Source: Burkholderiales bacterium (GTDB lineage Bacteria > Pseudomonadota > Gammaproteobacteria > Burkholderiales > Burkholderiaceae_C). Taken from it: a stretch of DNA of 45,502 nucleotides. Positions 1 to 8,852 of this stretch are shown piece after piece. The position numbers and the translations under genes are program-made. Within the stretch, counting starts at the first letter, position 1; each line of letters starts with the position of its first letter. The notes under the pieces were generated by a model. The model ran no database searches. It worked only from the letters and a program-made list of their open reading frames with translations, and was not told where the DNA came from. The DNA lies in contig JAPLPK010000035.1 of assembly GCA_026400275.1 (NCBI GenBank), positions 1-45,502 of the forward strand, written 5' to 3'.

Positions 1-54
1 GCCGATGCCCGAACTGCCACCGGCGATGGCAATGTGTTTGTGGGTGATGTCCAT
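1..54 (-). CDS. SDR-family oxidoreductase, N-terminus only
   Basis: Only the first 18 codons are inside the window; the gene continues past its left edge. They read MDITHKHIAIAGGSSGIG, which carries the glycine-rich GGSSGIG cofactor loop of short-chain dehydrogenases, so an NAD(P)H-dependent oxidoreductase is expected. Two starts are possible. The ATG at 60 overlaps the stop of the upstream MFS gene (ATGA), but the GCAGGAGT ribosome site then lies too close. The ATG at 54 has about 7 nt of spacing and is preferred. The gene follows the MFS transporter in the same operon, probably under the LysR regulator at 1312. The substrate cannot be told from this fragment. Confidence 0.75.
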   Translation of the reverse strand, partial: MDITHKHIAIAGGSSGIG

Positions 55-56
55 AT

Positions 57-1277
57 TCATACTCCTGCTTGGTTAAATGCACCCCGTGCCGGATGGATAG
101 ACCGAACGGCAGGGGCCAGACGTGTGGCAAGAATGGCCGCGAAAAAAAGAGGCACCAGGCCCACCCACATGGGCATCTGGGGTGAATGCGTGCTGGCGAT
201 ACCGCCTGCCACCGAGCCCACGGCAATGCCCAGGTTGAAGGCCGCGATGTTCATGCCCGAGGCCAGCTCCGGGCTGCCCACCGGGTTGTGCTGTGCGGCG
301 ACCAGCACGGTTTTTTGCAGCACCGGCACCGCCCCAAACGATGCCAGGCCCCAGACCACCATCACCACCGCCATGGCCTGGGCCGATGCCGCGCCCAGGG
401 CTGCGCCCAGCAGCGCCAGCGCCAGTCCACCGACCACGCACAGCGCGGCGCTGCGGCTGCCCACCCGGTCTACAAATCGGCCTCCCAGGGTGTTGCCCAC
501 CGCCGCGCTGACCCCGCACAGGGCAAACATGGCGGTGATGCCTTGGGCGCCCAAATGGGTGCGCTGCGCCAGCAGTACCGCGATGTAGGTGAAGCCAGTG
601 AACGAGCCCGCATAGGCAAGGGCGGTGGTGGCGACGGGCATTAATGTGGGCAGGTTAGACACCGTGGCCCAGACGCCGGGCCGACTTTGGCCCGCCGATG
701 CGGGCAATCCGGTGCTGGCCGGAGCCCACCGCAGCAGTGCTATTGCGCTCACCGCAGACAGCAGTGCGATGGCGGCAAAAATGAACTGCCAGCGCACGGT
801 GCCGCTGGCCAGCGTGCCCAGCGGCACACCCAGTACCAGTGCCAGCGTCAGCCCGCCAAACACGGTGGCAATGGCCTGGCCGCTGCGGGCAGGCCCGGCA
901 GTGCTGGCGGCGGTGGATGCGGCTAGCGCCAGCACCACGCCGTGCATCAGCCCCGCCAGCAAGCGGCTGCCCAGCAGCAAGGGCAAGGAGTTGCTCAGGG
1001 CCGTGACGGCATTGCCCACGGCAAACAGCAGCATGCTGACCGCAAGCACCCGCCGCCGGGGCGCGGAGGCCAGCCAGGCGCTCAACACCGGCGCGCCAAT
1101 GCTCACCCCGATGGCGTACACGCCCACCACCAAACCCACCGCGCCCAGGCCCAGGCCTGTGCCAGCGGAGATGGCGGGCACCAGGCTCACCGCCACGAAT
1201 TCGGCAAAGCCGAGGGCAAACGTACAAGCACTTAAGGCGAGCAAAGCAATTTTTTTGCCTGTAAGTTGATAATCCAT
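57..1277 (-). CDS. MFS transporter, DHA1/AraJ-like efflux permease
   Basis: A 406-residue hydrophobic protein with about twelve predicted membrane helices, the usual size for the drug:H+ antiporter-1 branch of the major facilitator superfamily. The first helix contains FALGFAEFVAVSLVPAIS, typical of the AraJ/chloramphenicol-efflux subgroup. A basic loop SAPRRRVLA follows the second helix, at the usual place of the MFS signature. It probably exports a small molecule across the inner membrane; the substrate is unknown. It is transcribed away from the LysR gene at 1312 with only 34 bp between the two starts, and is followed by an SDR gene with overlapping stop and start. This arrangement usually means LysR control of a transporter-oxidoreductase pair. 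Confidence 0.92.
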   Translation of the reverse strand: MDYQLTGKKIALLALSACTFALGFAEFVAVSLVPAISAGTGLGLGAVGLVVGVYAIGVSIGAPVLSAWLASAPRRRVLAVSMLLFAVGNAVTALSNSLPLLLGSRLLAGLMHGVVLALAASTAASTAGPARSGQAIATVFGGLTLALVLGVPLGTLASGTVRWQFIFAAIALLSAVSAIALLRWAPASTGLPASAGQSRPGVWATVSNLPTLMPVATTALAYAGSFTGFTYIAVLLAQRTHLGAQGITAMFALCGVSAAVGNTLGGRFVDRVGSRSAALCVVGGLALALLGAALGAASAQAMAVVMVVWGLASFGAVPVLQKTVLVAAQHNPVGSPELASGMNIAAFNLGIAVGSVAGGIASTHSPQMPMWVGLVPLFFAAILATRLAPAVRSIHPARGAFNQAGV

Positions 1278-1295
1278 TGAATTAAAGAAACACTA

Positions 1296-1309
1296 TTGCA
1301 GGATTGCAA
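1296..1309. promoter_or_regulatory. Candidate LysR operator in divergent promoter
   Basis: TTGCAGGATTGCAA is an inverted repeat with arms TTGCA/TGCAA around GGAT. It lies in the 34-bp gap between the divergent MFS and LysR starts and ends three bases before the LysR start codon, so bound protein could block both the promoter region and translation start. The assignment is an inference from position and symmetry. Confidence 0.4.
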
Positions 1310-1311
1310 AT

Positions 1312-2199
1312 ATGGGAAGCTTGAACGGCCTGCTGGAATTTGTGGCGGTGGTGGAGCGCGGCACCTTTACCGGGGCGGCGCGGCAGATGGGGGTGTCGGT
1401 GTCCCACATCAGCCGCCAGATCGCCGAGCTGGAGGGCCGTCTGGCCGCGCAGCTATTTGTGCGCACCACCCGGCAGATGCAGCTGACCGAACCCGGTCGG
1501 CGTTTGTTCGACACCAGCCAGCCGCTACTGCAAGAGCTGCTGCGGGCGCAGGACATCGTGCTGGACACGCAGGACGTGGTGGAGGGCCGCCTGCGCATCA
1601 GCCTGGCGGGCAAGCTTGCCGAAGAGCAACTGGTTCCGCTGCTGACGCGGTTTTGCACCGAGCACCCGCTGGTGCAGCTAGAGCTGGACGTATCGGCCCG
1701 TAACGTGGACCTGGTGGCCGAGGGCTTTCATCTGGCGGTGCGCATGGGGCCGCTGGAGAGCAGCAGCTCCCTGGTCGCCACCCGCCTGCTGTCCGTGCCG
1801 CTGTGGGTGCTGGCCAGTCCGGCCCTGCTGCGCAGCCTGTCGCCCATCCGCACCCCGGCCGACCTGCCCCCCGAATGGTGTTTGCCCCTGTTGCAGCGGC
1901 CCTGGGACTTTGTGCAAGGCGCGCAGCGTGCCAGCGTACAACCCGCCGGGCGCTTTGCCAGCAACAGCGGGGCGGCGGCCACCCAGGCGGCGCTGGACGG
2001 GCTGGGCATTGTCAATGTCCCGGCCTACTATGCCCACGGCCTGGTGGCCGAGGGGCGGCTACAGCGCATCCTGCCCGACTGGGACGGCGTGGAGCACAGC
2101 GTGTTCTACCTGGTGCTCCCCGCCAGCCGACACCGCTCTACCCCAGTGCGGCGCGTGATGGCGTTTTTGCAGGCCAATGTGGTGGTGCCGTCTTGCTAA
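1312..2199 (+). CDS. LysR-family transcriptional regulator
   Basis: 295 residues, standard for LysR-type regulators. The N-terminal winged helix-turn-helix is at about residues 3-62 (GTFTGAARQMGVSVSHISRQ as recognition region, then the LFVRTTR wing). It is followed by a periplasmic-binding-protein-like effector domain from about residue 90. The start at 1312 gives the canonical spacing of the HTH from the N-terminus. It is divergent from the MFS-SDR operon, its most likely target. The effector is unknown. Confidence 0.92.
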   Translation: MGSLNGLLEFVAVVERGTFTGAARQMGVSVSHISRQIAELEGRLAAQLFVRTTRQMQLTEPGRRLFDTSQPLLQELLRAQDIVLDTQDVVEGRLRISLAGKLAEEQLVPLLTRFCTEHPLVQLELDVSARNVDLVAEGFHLAVRMGPLESSSSLVATRLLSVPLWVLASPALLRSLSPIRTPADLPPEWCLPLLQRPWDFVQGAQRASVQPAGRFASNSGAAATQAALDGLGIVNVPAYYAHGLVAEGRLQRILPDWDGVEHSVFYLVLPASRHRSTPVRRVMAFLQANVVVPSC

Positions 2200-2223
2200 G
2201 GGGCGTGCCGACGAACAGCAGGG

Positions 2224-2286
2224 TTGCTATCAAATAAGAATAAAAATTTAATAGCTTCTTACGCTCATTGAATAAGCGCTATAGGC
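2224..2286 (+). repeat. Mini-repeat copy A
   Basis: One of nine copies of an AT-rich dyad element. The family pattern is GCTAT, a 7-16 nt AT-rich loop, ATAGCT, then a second dyad of the GCGC type. Here the first dyad is GCTAT...ATAGCT and the second is degenerate (ACGCTCATT...AAGCGCT). It sits between two convergent genes, the LysR gene and the amidohydrolase. It was found by comparing the gaps by eye. Confidence 0.7.
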
Positions 2287-2310
2287 ATATTTAGTACCTA
2301 AAAAATAGCC

Positions 2311-2339
2311 AAAAAAATAGGATTTCAGCATGAAATCCT
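2311..2339 (-). terminator. Rho-independent terminator of catabolic operon
   Basis: Read on the minus strand, AGGATTTCA-TGC-TGAAATCCT forms a perfect 9-bp stem with a 3-nt loop, followed by A and seven T residues. It lies about 40 bp after the stop codon of the amidohydrolase, the last gene of the operon coming from 5401. Confidence 0.85.
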
Positions 2340-2380
2340 TCCACCGCCCCCCGCTGCAAGGCCGAGGAGCGGCTGTTGGC

Positions 2381-3721
2381 CTACAGCATCTCCGCCAGCG
2401 CCTCCTTCACCCCTTCTTCCACCAGCGGCGAGCTGGTGCCGCCCAGGTGCAGGGCGGCATCGTCCGGCACCGGGGTGGCGCAGTCCTTGTGGATGGCGCC
2501 GTCCTTCATCACCAGCTGGATTTTGGCGGGGTCGGTCAGCAGGGCCAGGTTCTCCAGCGGGTTGCCGTCGACCAGCACGATGTCGGCCAGGTAGCCGGCT
2601 TTGAGCAGGCCCAGCTCGTCGGGGCGTTGCATGATCTGCCCGCCCAGTTGGGTGGCGGCGCGCAGGGCCTCGGCGGGGGTCATGCCGATGTAGTCCACGA
2701 AGTACTGCAGGTCATTGGCATTGGTGCCGTGCGGCATCCAGGCAAAGCCGTAGTCGCCACCGGGCAGGATGCGGATGCCGCGTTGGTGCATGGCGCGCAG
2801 CGAGGCCGATGCGATTTCCAGCTCGCGTTTGTAGCCCATTTGCGTGGCCACGGCCTCGGTGATGCCGAACTCGGCGGCATGGTAGGTGGTGCGGATCAGC
2901 CAGCCGATGCCGGGGGCCACAAAGTGCTTGTCCTTGGCGGCCTCCAGCATGTCCAGCGCTTCCTCGTCGGCAAAGCTGGCGTGGTAGACCATCTCGATGC
3001 CGTGGCGCACGCACTGCTTCACCGATTCGCTGGAGCGCGCATGCGCCGCCATGCGCTTGCCATAGCGTTTGGCTTCCTGCGCCAGCATGGCCACTTCTTC
3101 CTCGGCAAACGGCGACATCTCGGCGGGCAGCCCGGCGATGTATTCGCCCGACAGGTTGATCTTCAAATGGTCCACGCCGTACTTGATAAAGGTGCGCGCC
3201 GAGCGGCGAATTTCTTCTGGCCCGCTGCAGACGCTGCCGAAGCTGAGTTCTTCAAACTTCATGTGCGGCAGCGTGTTGTCGCCCAGTGCGCCGATGGTGG
3301 TGATCTCCTGGCTGCCCGCCAGGTAGCGCGGGCCGGGGAACTCGCCCGCGTCGATGGCGTTGCGAAGCACCACGTCGAGCCGGGGCTTGGCGGCTGCGGC
3401 ACCGATCGCCGAGGTCCAGCCCATGTCCAGGTAGCGCTTGGCCACCCGCACGCACCACAGCATGTGCTCCTCGGGCGGCATGAACTGGATGGCCGCCAGC
3501 GAGGGCTGGTCGTTCCACGAGAAATGCGTGTGTGCCTCGGTCATGCCGGGCATCAGAAAGCGGCCTCGGCCCTCGATGACGCGGGCGTCATCGGTGCTGA
3601 CGCGTTCGGGCAGGCGGGTCACCTGCACGATGCGCTTGCCCTCCACGAGCACGTCGCCCAGGTAGGTGTCGGCGCCGCTGCCGTCGAAGATGCGGACATT
3701 GGTGAATGCGGTACGGGTCAT
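2381..3721 (-). CDS. Metal-dependent amidohydrolase family protein
   Basis: 446 residues from the ATG at 3721, which has a GGAG ribosome site 6 nt upstream; a longer reading frame to 3748 lacks one. It belongs to the amidohydrolase (TIM-barrel) superfamily, prolidase/imidazolonepropionase-like branch. Visible ligands in order are HTH at 64-66, the likely carboxylated Lys187 (DHLKINL), His227, His247 and Asp323 (GGDYG). This implies a binuclear metal centre hydrolysing an amide or lactone-type bond. A family-typical C-terminal stretch (GYLADIVLVDGNPLENL) closes the barrel-adjacent sandwich domain. It is the last gene of an operon with an FAH-family enzyme and an alpha/beta hydrolase, so it probably acts in the same unknown catabolic route. 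No signal peptide is seen; cytoplasmic. Confidence 0.88.
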   Translation of the reverse strand: MTRTAFTNVRIFDGSGADTYLGDVLVEGKRIVQVTRLPERVSTDDARVIEGRGRFLMPGMTEAHTHFSWNDQPSLAAIQFMPPEEHMLWCVRVAKRYLDMGWTSAIGAAAAKPRLDVVLRNAIDAGEFPGPRYLAGSQEITTIGALGDNTLPHMKFEELSFGSVCSGPEEIRRSARTFIKYGVDHLKINLSGEYIAGLPAEMSPFAEEEVAMLAQEAKRYGKRMAAHARSSESVKQCVRHGIEMVYHASFADEEALDMLEAAKDKHFVAPGIGWLIRTTYHAAEFGITEAVATQMGYKRELEIASASLRAMHQRGIRILPGGDYGFAWMPHGTNANDLQYFVDYIGMTPAEALRAATQLGGQIMQRPDELGLLKAGYLADIVLVDGNPLENLALLTDPAKIQLVMKDGAIHKDCATPVPDDAALHLGGTSSPLVEEGVKEALAEML

Positions 3722-3744
3722 GGTGGTCTCCTGTTTTTTCTGAA

Positions 3745-4524
3745 TCAAAGGCTTGCGTAAAAAGTCTGTAGCGCCTGCATGCAGCGCGCCGCTTGCTCGA
3801 ACGGGGTCCAGTGGCCACAGGCCTCGAACACCTGCGTTTGGCTGCCCGGAATGCGCGCTGCCATCAGCGCCACATGCGCCGCAGGGGCCACACCGTCCTG
3901 GTCGCCGGTGACCAGCAGCGTGGGCACGCGGATCTGCTCGATGGCGGCGGACTCGGCCCGGGCCAGGGCTTCGCAGCTCTGGGCGTAGCCTTCAGAGCTT
4001 TGGCGCATCACGATCTCGCGCACCAGGGCCAGCACGGCGGGCTGCTGGGCCTTGGTCTCTGCACCGGTGGCGCCCTTGGCGATGGCATCGGCAATCTCCT
4101 GCATGCCGGTCAAGCCGGTGCGGGCCAGCTGGGCGCGGGCGTGGATGCCGGGGCGCCCGGCCTCGGGCGGGGCCACCAGCGGGCCGAACAGCGCCAGCGA
4201 CAACACGCGGCCCGGGTGCTGCACCGCCAGGTGCTGCGCCACCACCGTGCCCAGCGAATGCGCGGCAATATGGGCTGCCGGAATCTCCAGCGCGTCCAGC
4301 AAGCCTATGAGCGCATCCACATAGCCCTGGATGGACAGGGCGCCCGGCGGCAGGGCCGAGCGGGCGCTGCCCGGCAGGTCGGGCCGCACCACGCGGAAGC
4401 CGCCCAGCGCGCCCAGCAGCGGGGTCCACACATTCGACGAGCCGCCCAGGCCGTGGATGCACAGCAGCGGCGGGCCGCTGCCTTCGATTTCAACGGCCAG
4501 GCCGTGGATCAGTTGGCTTGCCAT
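3745..4524 (-). CDS. Alpha/beta hydrolase
   Basis: 259 residues from the ATG at 4524, which follows GAGG with 5 nt spacing and lies 7 bp after the preceding gene's stop. A longer frame to 4566 would run into that gene. The fold markers are the HGLGGSSNVW oxyanion region (24-33), nucleophile Ser90 in AHSLG (a variant of GxSxG), Asp210 in GDQDG and His238 in CGHW. It resembles 3-oxoadipate enol-lactonase and C-C bond hydrolases. Together with its neighbours this suggests hydrolysis of a ring-cleavage or lactone intermediate; the substrate is an inference only. Confidence 0.9.
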   Translation of the reverse strand: MASQLIHGLAVEIEGSGPPLLCIHGLGGSSNVWTPLLGALGGFRVVRPDLPGSARSALPPGALSIQGYVDALIGLLDALEIPAAHIAAHSLGTVVAQHLAVQHPGRVLSLALFGPLVAPPEAGRPGIHARAQLARTGLTGMQEIADAIAKGATGAETKAQQPAVLALVREIVMRQSSEGYAQSCEALARAESAAIEQIRVPTLLVTGDQDGVAPAAHVALMAARIPGSQTQVFEACGHWTPFEQAARCMQALQTFYASL

Positions 4525-4531
4525 ACTGACC

Positions 4532-5401
4532 TCAGACGAAGCGGTTTTCGATGGCACCGATGCCATCGACTTCGATGCGCACCACGTCGCCCGCCGCCAG
4601 GTAGCGCGGCGGCTGCATGCCCATGCCCACGCCCGCCGGGGTGCCGGTGGCGATCACGTCGCCGGGGTAGAGGGTGATGCCGCGCGAGATGGTTTCGATC
4701 AGCGTGGGGATGTCGAAAATCATGTTCTGCGTGGGGCCGTCCTGGCGCAACTCTCCGTTGACCCAGCAGCGCACGCGGGTCTGGCGGCCGTCCAGCACGT
4801 CGGCGGTCACGACCCACGGGCCCATGGGGCAGAAGGTGTCGAACGACTTGCCCATGTCCCACTGCTGGTGCCGCACCTGCACGTCGCGGGCCGACACGTC
4901 GTTGACGATGGTGTAGCCAAACACATGCTCCATGGCGGTGGCGCGGGGTATGTTCTTGCCGCCCTTGCCGATCACCACGGCCAGCTCGGCCTCGTAGTCC
5001 ACCGCCGTGGTCACTTCCACCGGCACGCGTACCGCGTCGTGCGGGCCGACCACGCATTCAGGCACCTTGGTGAAGACGATGGGCCACTCTTCGGTGTTGG
5101 CGCTGTTGTCCTTGAAGACCGACGCAGCCAGCTCCTTGGCGTGTGCGTGGTAGTTGCGGCCTACGCACCAGAGGTTGCGCCGGGGCAGGGGGATGGGTGC
5201 GTCCAGCGCCACGTCGGCCAGGGCGATGGGGCTGCCGGTGGTGGCCGGCATCTTGCCGCCAGCGGCCAGGATTTCGATGACGGCCAGGGCGCCTTTCAAG
5301 GCTTCTGCCGGTGTCAGGTTCAGAGCGGTGACGCTGCTGTCGTCGGCGGACATAAGGCCGACATGGCGCTGGCCCTGCACAAGGTAGGTGGCGATTTTCA
5401 T
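4532..5401 (-). CDS. Fumarylacetoacetate hydrolase-family protein
   Basis: 289 residues from the ATG at 5401, giving the common N-terminus MKIATYL; an upstream in-frame ATG at 5443 has no ribosome site. The FAH/HpcE/MhpD fold is recognised by the metal ligands Glu137 and Glu139 (DYEAELAVVIG) and Asp168 (IVNDVSARD), plus the C-terminal ITLYPGDVIATGTPAGVG motif. Members hydrolyse acylpyruvates or hydrate/decarboxylate 2-keto-pentenoates in aromatic breakdown. It is first gene of the operon running to 2381 and is divergent from an AraC regulator at 5600, with three GGCGT-type direct repeats between them. Confidence 0.9.
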   Translation of the reverse strand: MKIATYLVQGQRHVGLMSADDSSVTALNLTPAEALKGALAVIEILAAGGKMPATTGSPIALADVALDAPIPLPRRNLWCVGRNYHAHAKELAASVFKDNSANTEEWPIVFTKVPECVVGPHDAVRVPVEVTTAVDYEAELAVVIGKGGKNIPRATAMEHVFGYTIVNDVSARDVQVRHQQWDMGKSFDTFCPMGPWVVTADVLDGRQTRVRCWVNGELRQDGPTQNMIFDIPTLIETISRGITLYPGDVIATGTPAGVGMGMQPPRYLAAGDVVRIEVDGIGAIENRFV

Positions 5402-5484
5402 AGGTGTTTTTCCAGAGGAGAAGGGGTGGATCGGGTACGCCATGCCACTGTAGGCAGAGGCCGTCCAACCGGCTTATCGCGGTG

Positions 5485-5540
5485 TCTGGCGGCGTATCAA
5501 ATCGTCTGATGGCGTGCTAAGTACATTCCCTAGCGGCGTG
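5485..5540 (+). promoter_or_regulatory. Three direct repeats, candidate AraC operator
   Basis: TCTGGCGGCGTA (5485), TCTGATGGCGTG (5505) and CCTAGCGGCGTG (5529) are similar 12-mers in the same orientation, 20 and 24 bp apart. They lie in the gap between the FAH-led operon and the AraC gene. AraC-family proteins bind asymmetric half sites in tandem at about this spacing. Confidence 0.5.
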
Positions 5541-5599
5541 TTTTTGCGGTGGGGGCCAGACACACAATGGCGGCCGTAAACAAAGATAAGGAACCCCCG

Positions 5600-6451
5600 A
5601 TGGCCGAGGCGTACGCACTCCACACAGGCGCATTTGGCACGGCCATCGTGCTGGAGCTGCGCGCGAACCTGGTGGCGCACGCGCACTCCGAAACGCAGAT
5701 TGCTTTCTGGCTCGGCGGTGCCCGCGCCCGTGCCCAGGTGGGTGCCACGGTGGTGGACTACGGCGAGAACATCGCCCTGGGAGCCAACGCGTTTGAGTCG
5801 CACGACATGGAGCTGCTGGACGACAGCGGCCCCTGCCTGTTCCTGGCCTTCATGCTGTCCAAGCCCTGGCTGGACGCGCGCAGCCAGGCGCTGGGGCGCA
5901 ACTTCCGCTTTCCTTCGCCGCGCATCCCCATCCATCCGGCGCTGCGCCAGGCCTGCTGGCGGGTGCTGGATTTGATATTGGCGCTGGACACCCCGCGTAA
6001 TGCGGTGGACGAAGAGGTGGGGCAATTGCTGGAGGCCGCCATCCAGGCCTCGACCGAGCAGATCGACCTGCCAGCGGCTCCGGCCGTCGGCCAGACACTG
6101 GACCACCGGCTGCGCAAAGCCATTGGCCACATGCGCGAGCACGTGTCCGAGAAGACCACGGTAGACGATATCGCCGCCAAGGTGGGCCTGTCGCGGGCGC
6201 ACTTCTTCGCGCTGTTCCGCGACCAACTCAATGCCACGCCCCAGGTGTTCTGGAGCGCGGTGCGGGTCGAGGAGGCGATGCGCCGCGTCAGCGAAGGCCT
6301 GCCACTGACCGATGTGGCGCTGGACTTGGGCTTCTCAGCCCCGGGTAACTTCTCGCGCTTCTTCAAGGAGCACACCGGCGTGTCGCCGTCGATCTTTAGG
6401 CGTGCGGTGCGCGCGCCTTTGCCCAACACTGTGACGGGTGTGCCGCATTAG
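5600..6451 (+). CDS. AraC-family transcriptional regulator
   Basis: 283 residues from the ATG at 5600, chosen for the AAGGA sequence about 8 nt upstream; in-frame ATGs at 5549 and 5567 have none. The N-terminal half looks like a cupin-type effector domain (HAHSETQIAFWLGG). The C-terminal about 100 residues hold the two AraC helix-turn-helices (TVDDIAAKVGLSRAHFFALF and DVALDLGFSAPGNFSRFFKE), ending in the usual GVSPSIFRR. It is divergent from the catabolic operon 5401-2381, probably its activator. Confidence 0.9.
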   Translation: MAEAYALHTGAFGTAIVLELRANLVAHAHSETQIAFWLGGARARAQVGATVVDYGENIALGANAFESHDMELLDDSGPCLFLAFMLSKPWLDARSQALGRNFRFPSPRIPIHPALRQACWRVLDLILALDTPRNAVDEEVGQLLEAAIQASTEQIDLPAAPAVGQTLDHRLRKAIGHMREHVSEKTTVDDIAAKVGLSRAHFFALFRDQLNATPQVFWSAVRVEEAMRRVSEGLPLTDVALDLGFSAPGNFSRFFKEHTGVSPSIFRRAVRAPLPNTVTGVPH

Positions 6452-6458
6452 ATATCGG

Positions 6459-6517
6459 CATCAAATCAGCCTTTAGCGCAGATTCCACCTGCGCTGAAAG
6501 CTATGAAAATCATAGTA
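6459..6517 (-). repeat. Mini-repeat copy B
   Basis: Reverse-oriented copy of the dyad element, with GCGCAG-ATTCCAC-CTGCGC as perfect second dyad and AGCTATGAAAATCATAG as the first. It fills most of the gap between the AraC gene and the thiolase, which run in the same direction. Confidence 0.75.
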
Positions 6518-6566
6518 TTCCATGCTGATGGAGACAGGCGTACAGTGGCCCCAAAGGAGCACCGCC

Positions 6567-7748
<1,182 letters not shown>

Positions 7749-7778
7749 ATGCAGGAGCTGCTGTAGCCCGATCTTGAA

Positions 7779-7842
7779 TTTTGATGAAATATGGCTCTGG
7801 CGCAGGTAATACCAGCGCAAGTAGCTATGAATAATGTAGTAA
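7779..7842 (-). repeat. Mini-repeat copy C
   Basis: Reverse-oriented copy: CTCTGGCGCAGGTAATACCA, then GCGCAAGTAGCTATGAATAA. It occupies the gap between the convergent thiolase and EamA genes and ends 7 bp before the EamA stop. Confidence 0.75.
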
Positions 7843-7848
7843 TTCAGG

Positions 7849-8769
7849 CTAGGCCGGGGTGGGTTTGCGTACCGTCCACAGCGCCCCCGCCATCAGTGCA
7901 ACGCCCATGGTTTGCACGGAATCCAGGGTCCGGCCGTAGACGCACCAGTCCACCAGAATGGCGGTCAGGGGGTAGACGAACTGCAGCACCGCGATGTTCC
8001 CCAGGGCCAGTCGGGCCATACCGGTAAAAAGAACCACATAGGCCAGCCCGGTGTGCAGCACGCCCAGGCCGGCAAGCCATGCCCAGGCCGCAGGCTGAGC
8101 GGGCCAGCCGAATACGCCGGGGGCCCAGGCCAATACGGCAACGCCGACCACGCACTGCCAGCAGGCCAGCGCGTAGGGGGTGATTACGGTCTCCGTCTTG
8201 GCCAGGATCGTCACGGCGGCGTAGCTCAACGAGCCGCCCAGGCACAGCAGCAAGCCCAGCAAGTAGTCGCTGGTCGATGCATCCGCCCGCGACATGCCGA
8301 CCCAGCCGCTGCTTAGCACCAGGCCGCCCAAGGCCACCAGGGTGGCCAGCCACTGCAGGGCAGACACGCGTTCGCGCAGAAACAGCGCGCCGAACAAGAT
8401 GACCCAGATCGGCTGGATGTGAAACACGATGGTCGCCACGGCGATGGAGATGCGCGGAATCGCCGCGAAAAACAGGGCCCAGTTCAGAACCATCAGGCAG
8501 CCCGTGGCGCAGGCCACCCGCCAGCTTCTGCCGTGCAGCCGCAGCTCTGCCGTTCGCCCGCTGGCCAGCCCCCACGCCAGCAGGGCCAGGGCCCCGAATG
8601 CGCAGCGGAACCACACCGTCACCAGTGCATGCTGTTCTGCCTCTTCGACAAATACGCCTACCGTGCCGAGCAGCATGCCGCCAAGGACCAGCAGCCACTG
8701 GCCTGAGCGTTCTTGCTGCGTCTTCGGACCGGCCTGCGAGGAAAGGAGTGTGTGGCTTGTGTTGTGCAT
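7849..8769 (-). CDS. EamA/DMT-family exporter
   Basis: 306 residues from the ATG at 8769, preceded by GGAGGA about 10 nt upstream. The chain has ten predicted membrane helices arranged as two EamA repeats (about 25-155 and 170-300), the usual size for the drug/metabolite transporter superfamily. Each repeat ends in the family's proline-rich helix (VFHIQPIWVILFGALFLRE; LQFVYPLTAILVDW). It probably exports an amino acid or metabolite. It is divergent from a LysR gene at 8853, with a clear inverted repeat between, so LysR control is likely. Confidence 0.9.
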   Translation of the reverse strand: MHNTSHTLLSSQAGPKTQQERSGQWLLVLGGMLLGTVGVFVEEAEQHALVTVWFRCAFGALALLAWGLASGRTAELRLHGRSWRVACATGCLMVLNWALFFAAIPRISIAVATIVFHIQPIWVILFGALFLRERVSALQWLATLVALGGLVLSSGWVGMSRADASTSDYLLGLLLCLGGSLSYAAVTILAKTETVITPYALACWQCVVGVAVLAWAPGVFGWPAQPAAWAWLAGLGVLHTGLAYVVLFTGMARLALGNIAVLQFVYPLTAILVDWCVYGRTLDSVQTMGVALMAGALWTVRKPTPA

Positions 8770-8806
8770 GGCGGTGATCCTCCATGGTTTGGGAAATCGC
8801 GTAAAG

Positions 8807-8832
8807 CGCATAGTTCAAACGGCTACTATGCG
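8807..8832. promoter_or_regulatory. Inverted repeat, candidate LysR operator
   Basis: CGCATAGT and ACTATGCG form a perfect 8-bp inverted repeat separated by 10 bp, in the 83-bp gap between the divergent EamA and LysR genes. The ATAG-N12-CTAT core fits the T-N11-A style of LysR boxes. Position and symmetry are the only evidence. Confidence 0.5.
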
Positions 8833-8852
8833 TTTTTCGAACGACTGCTGAA

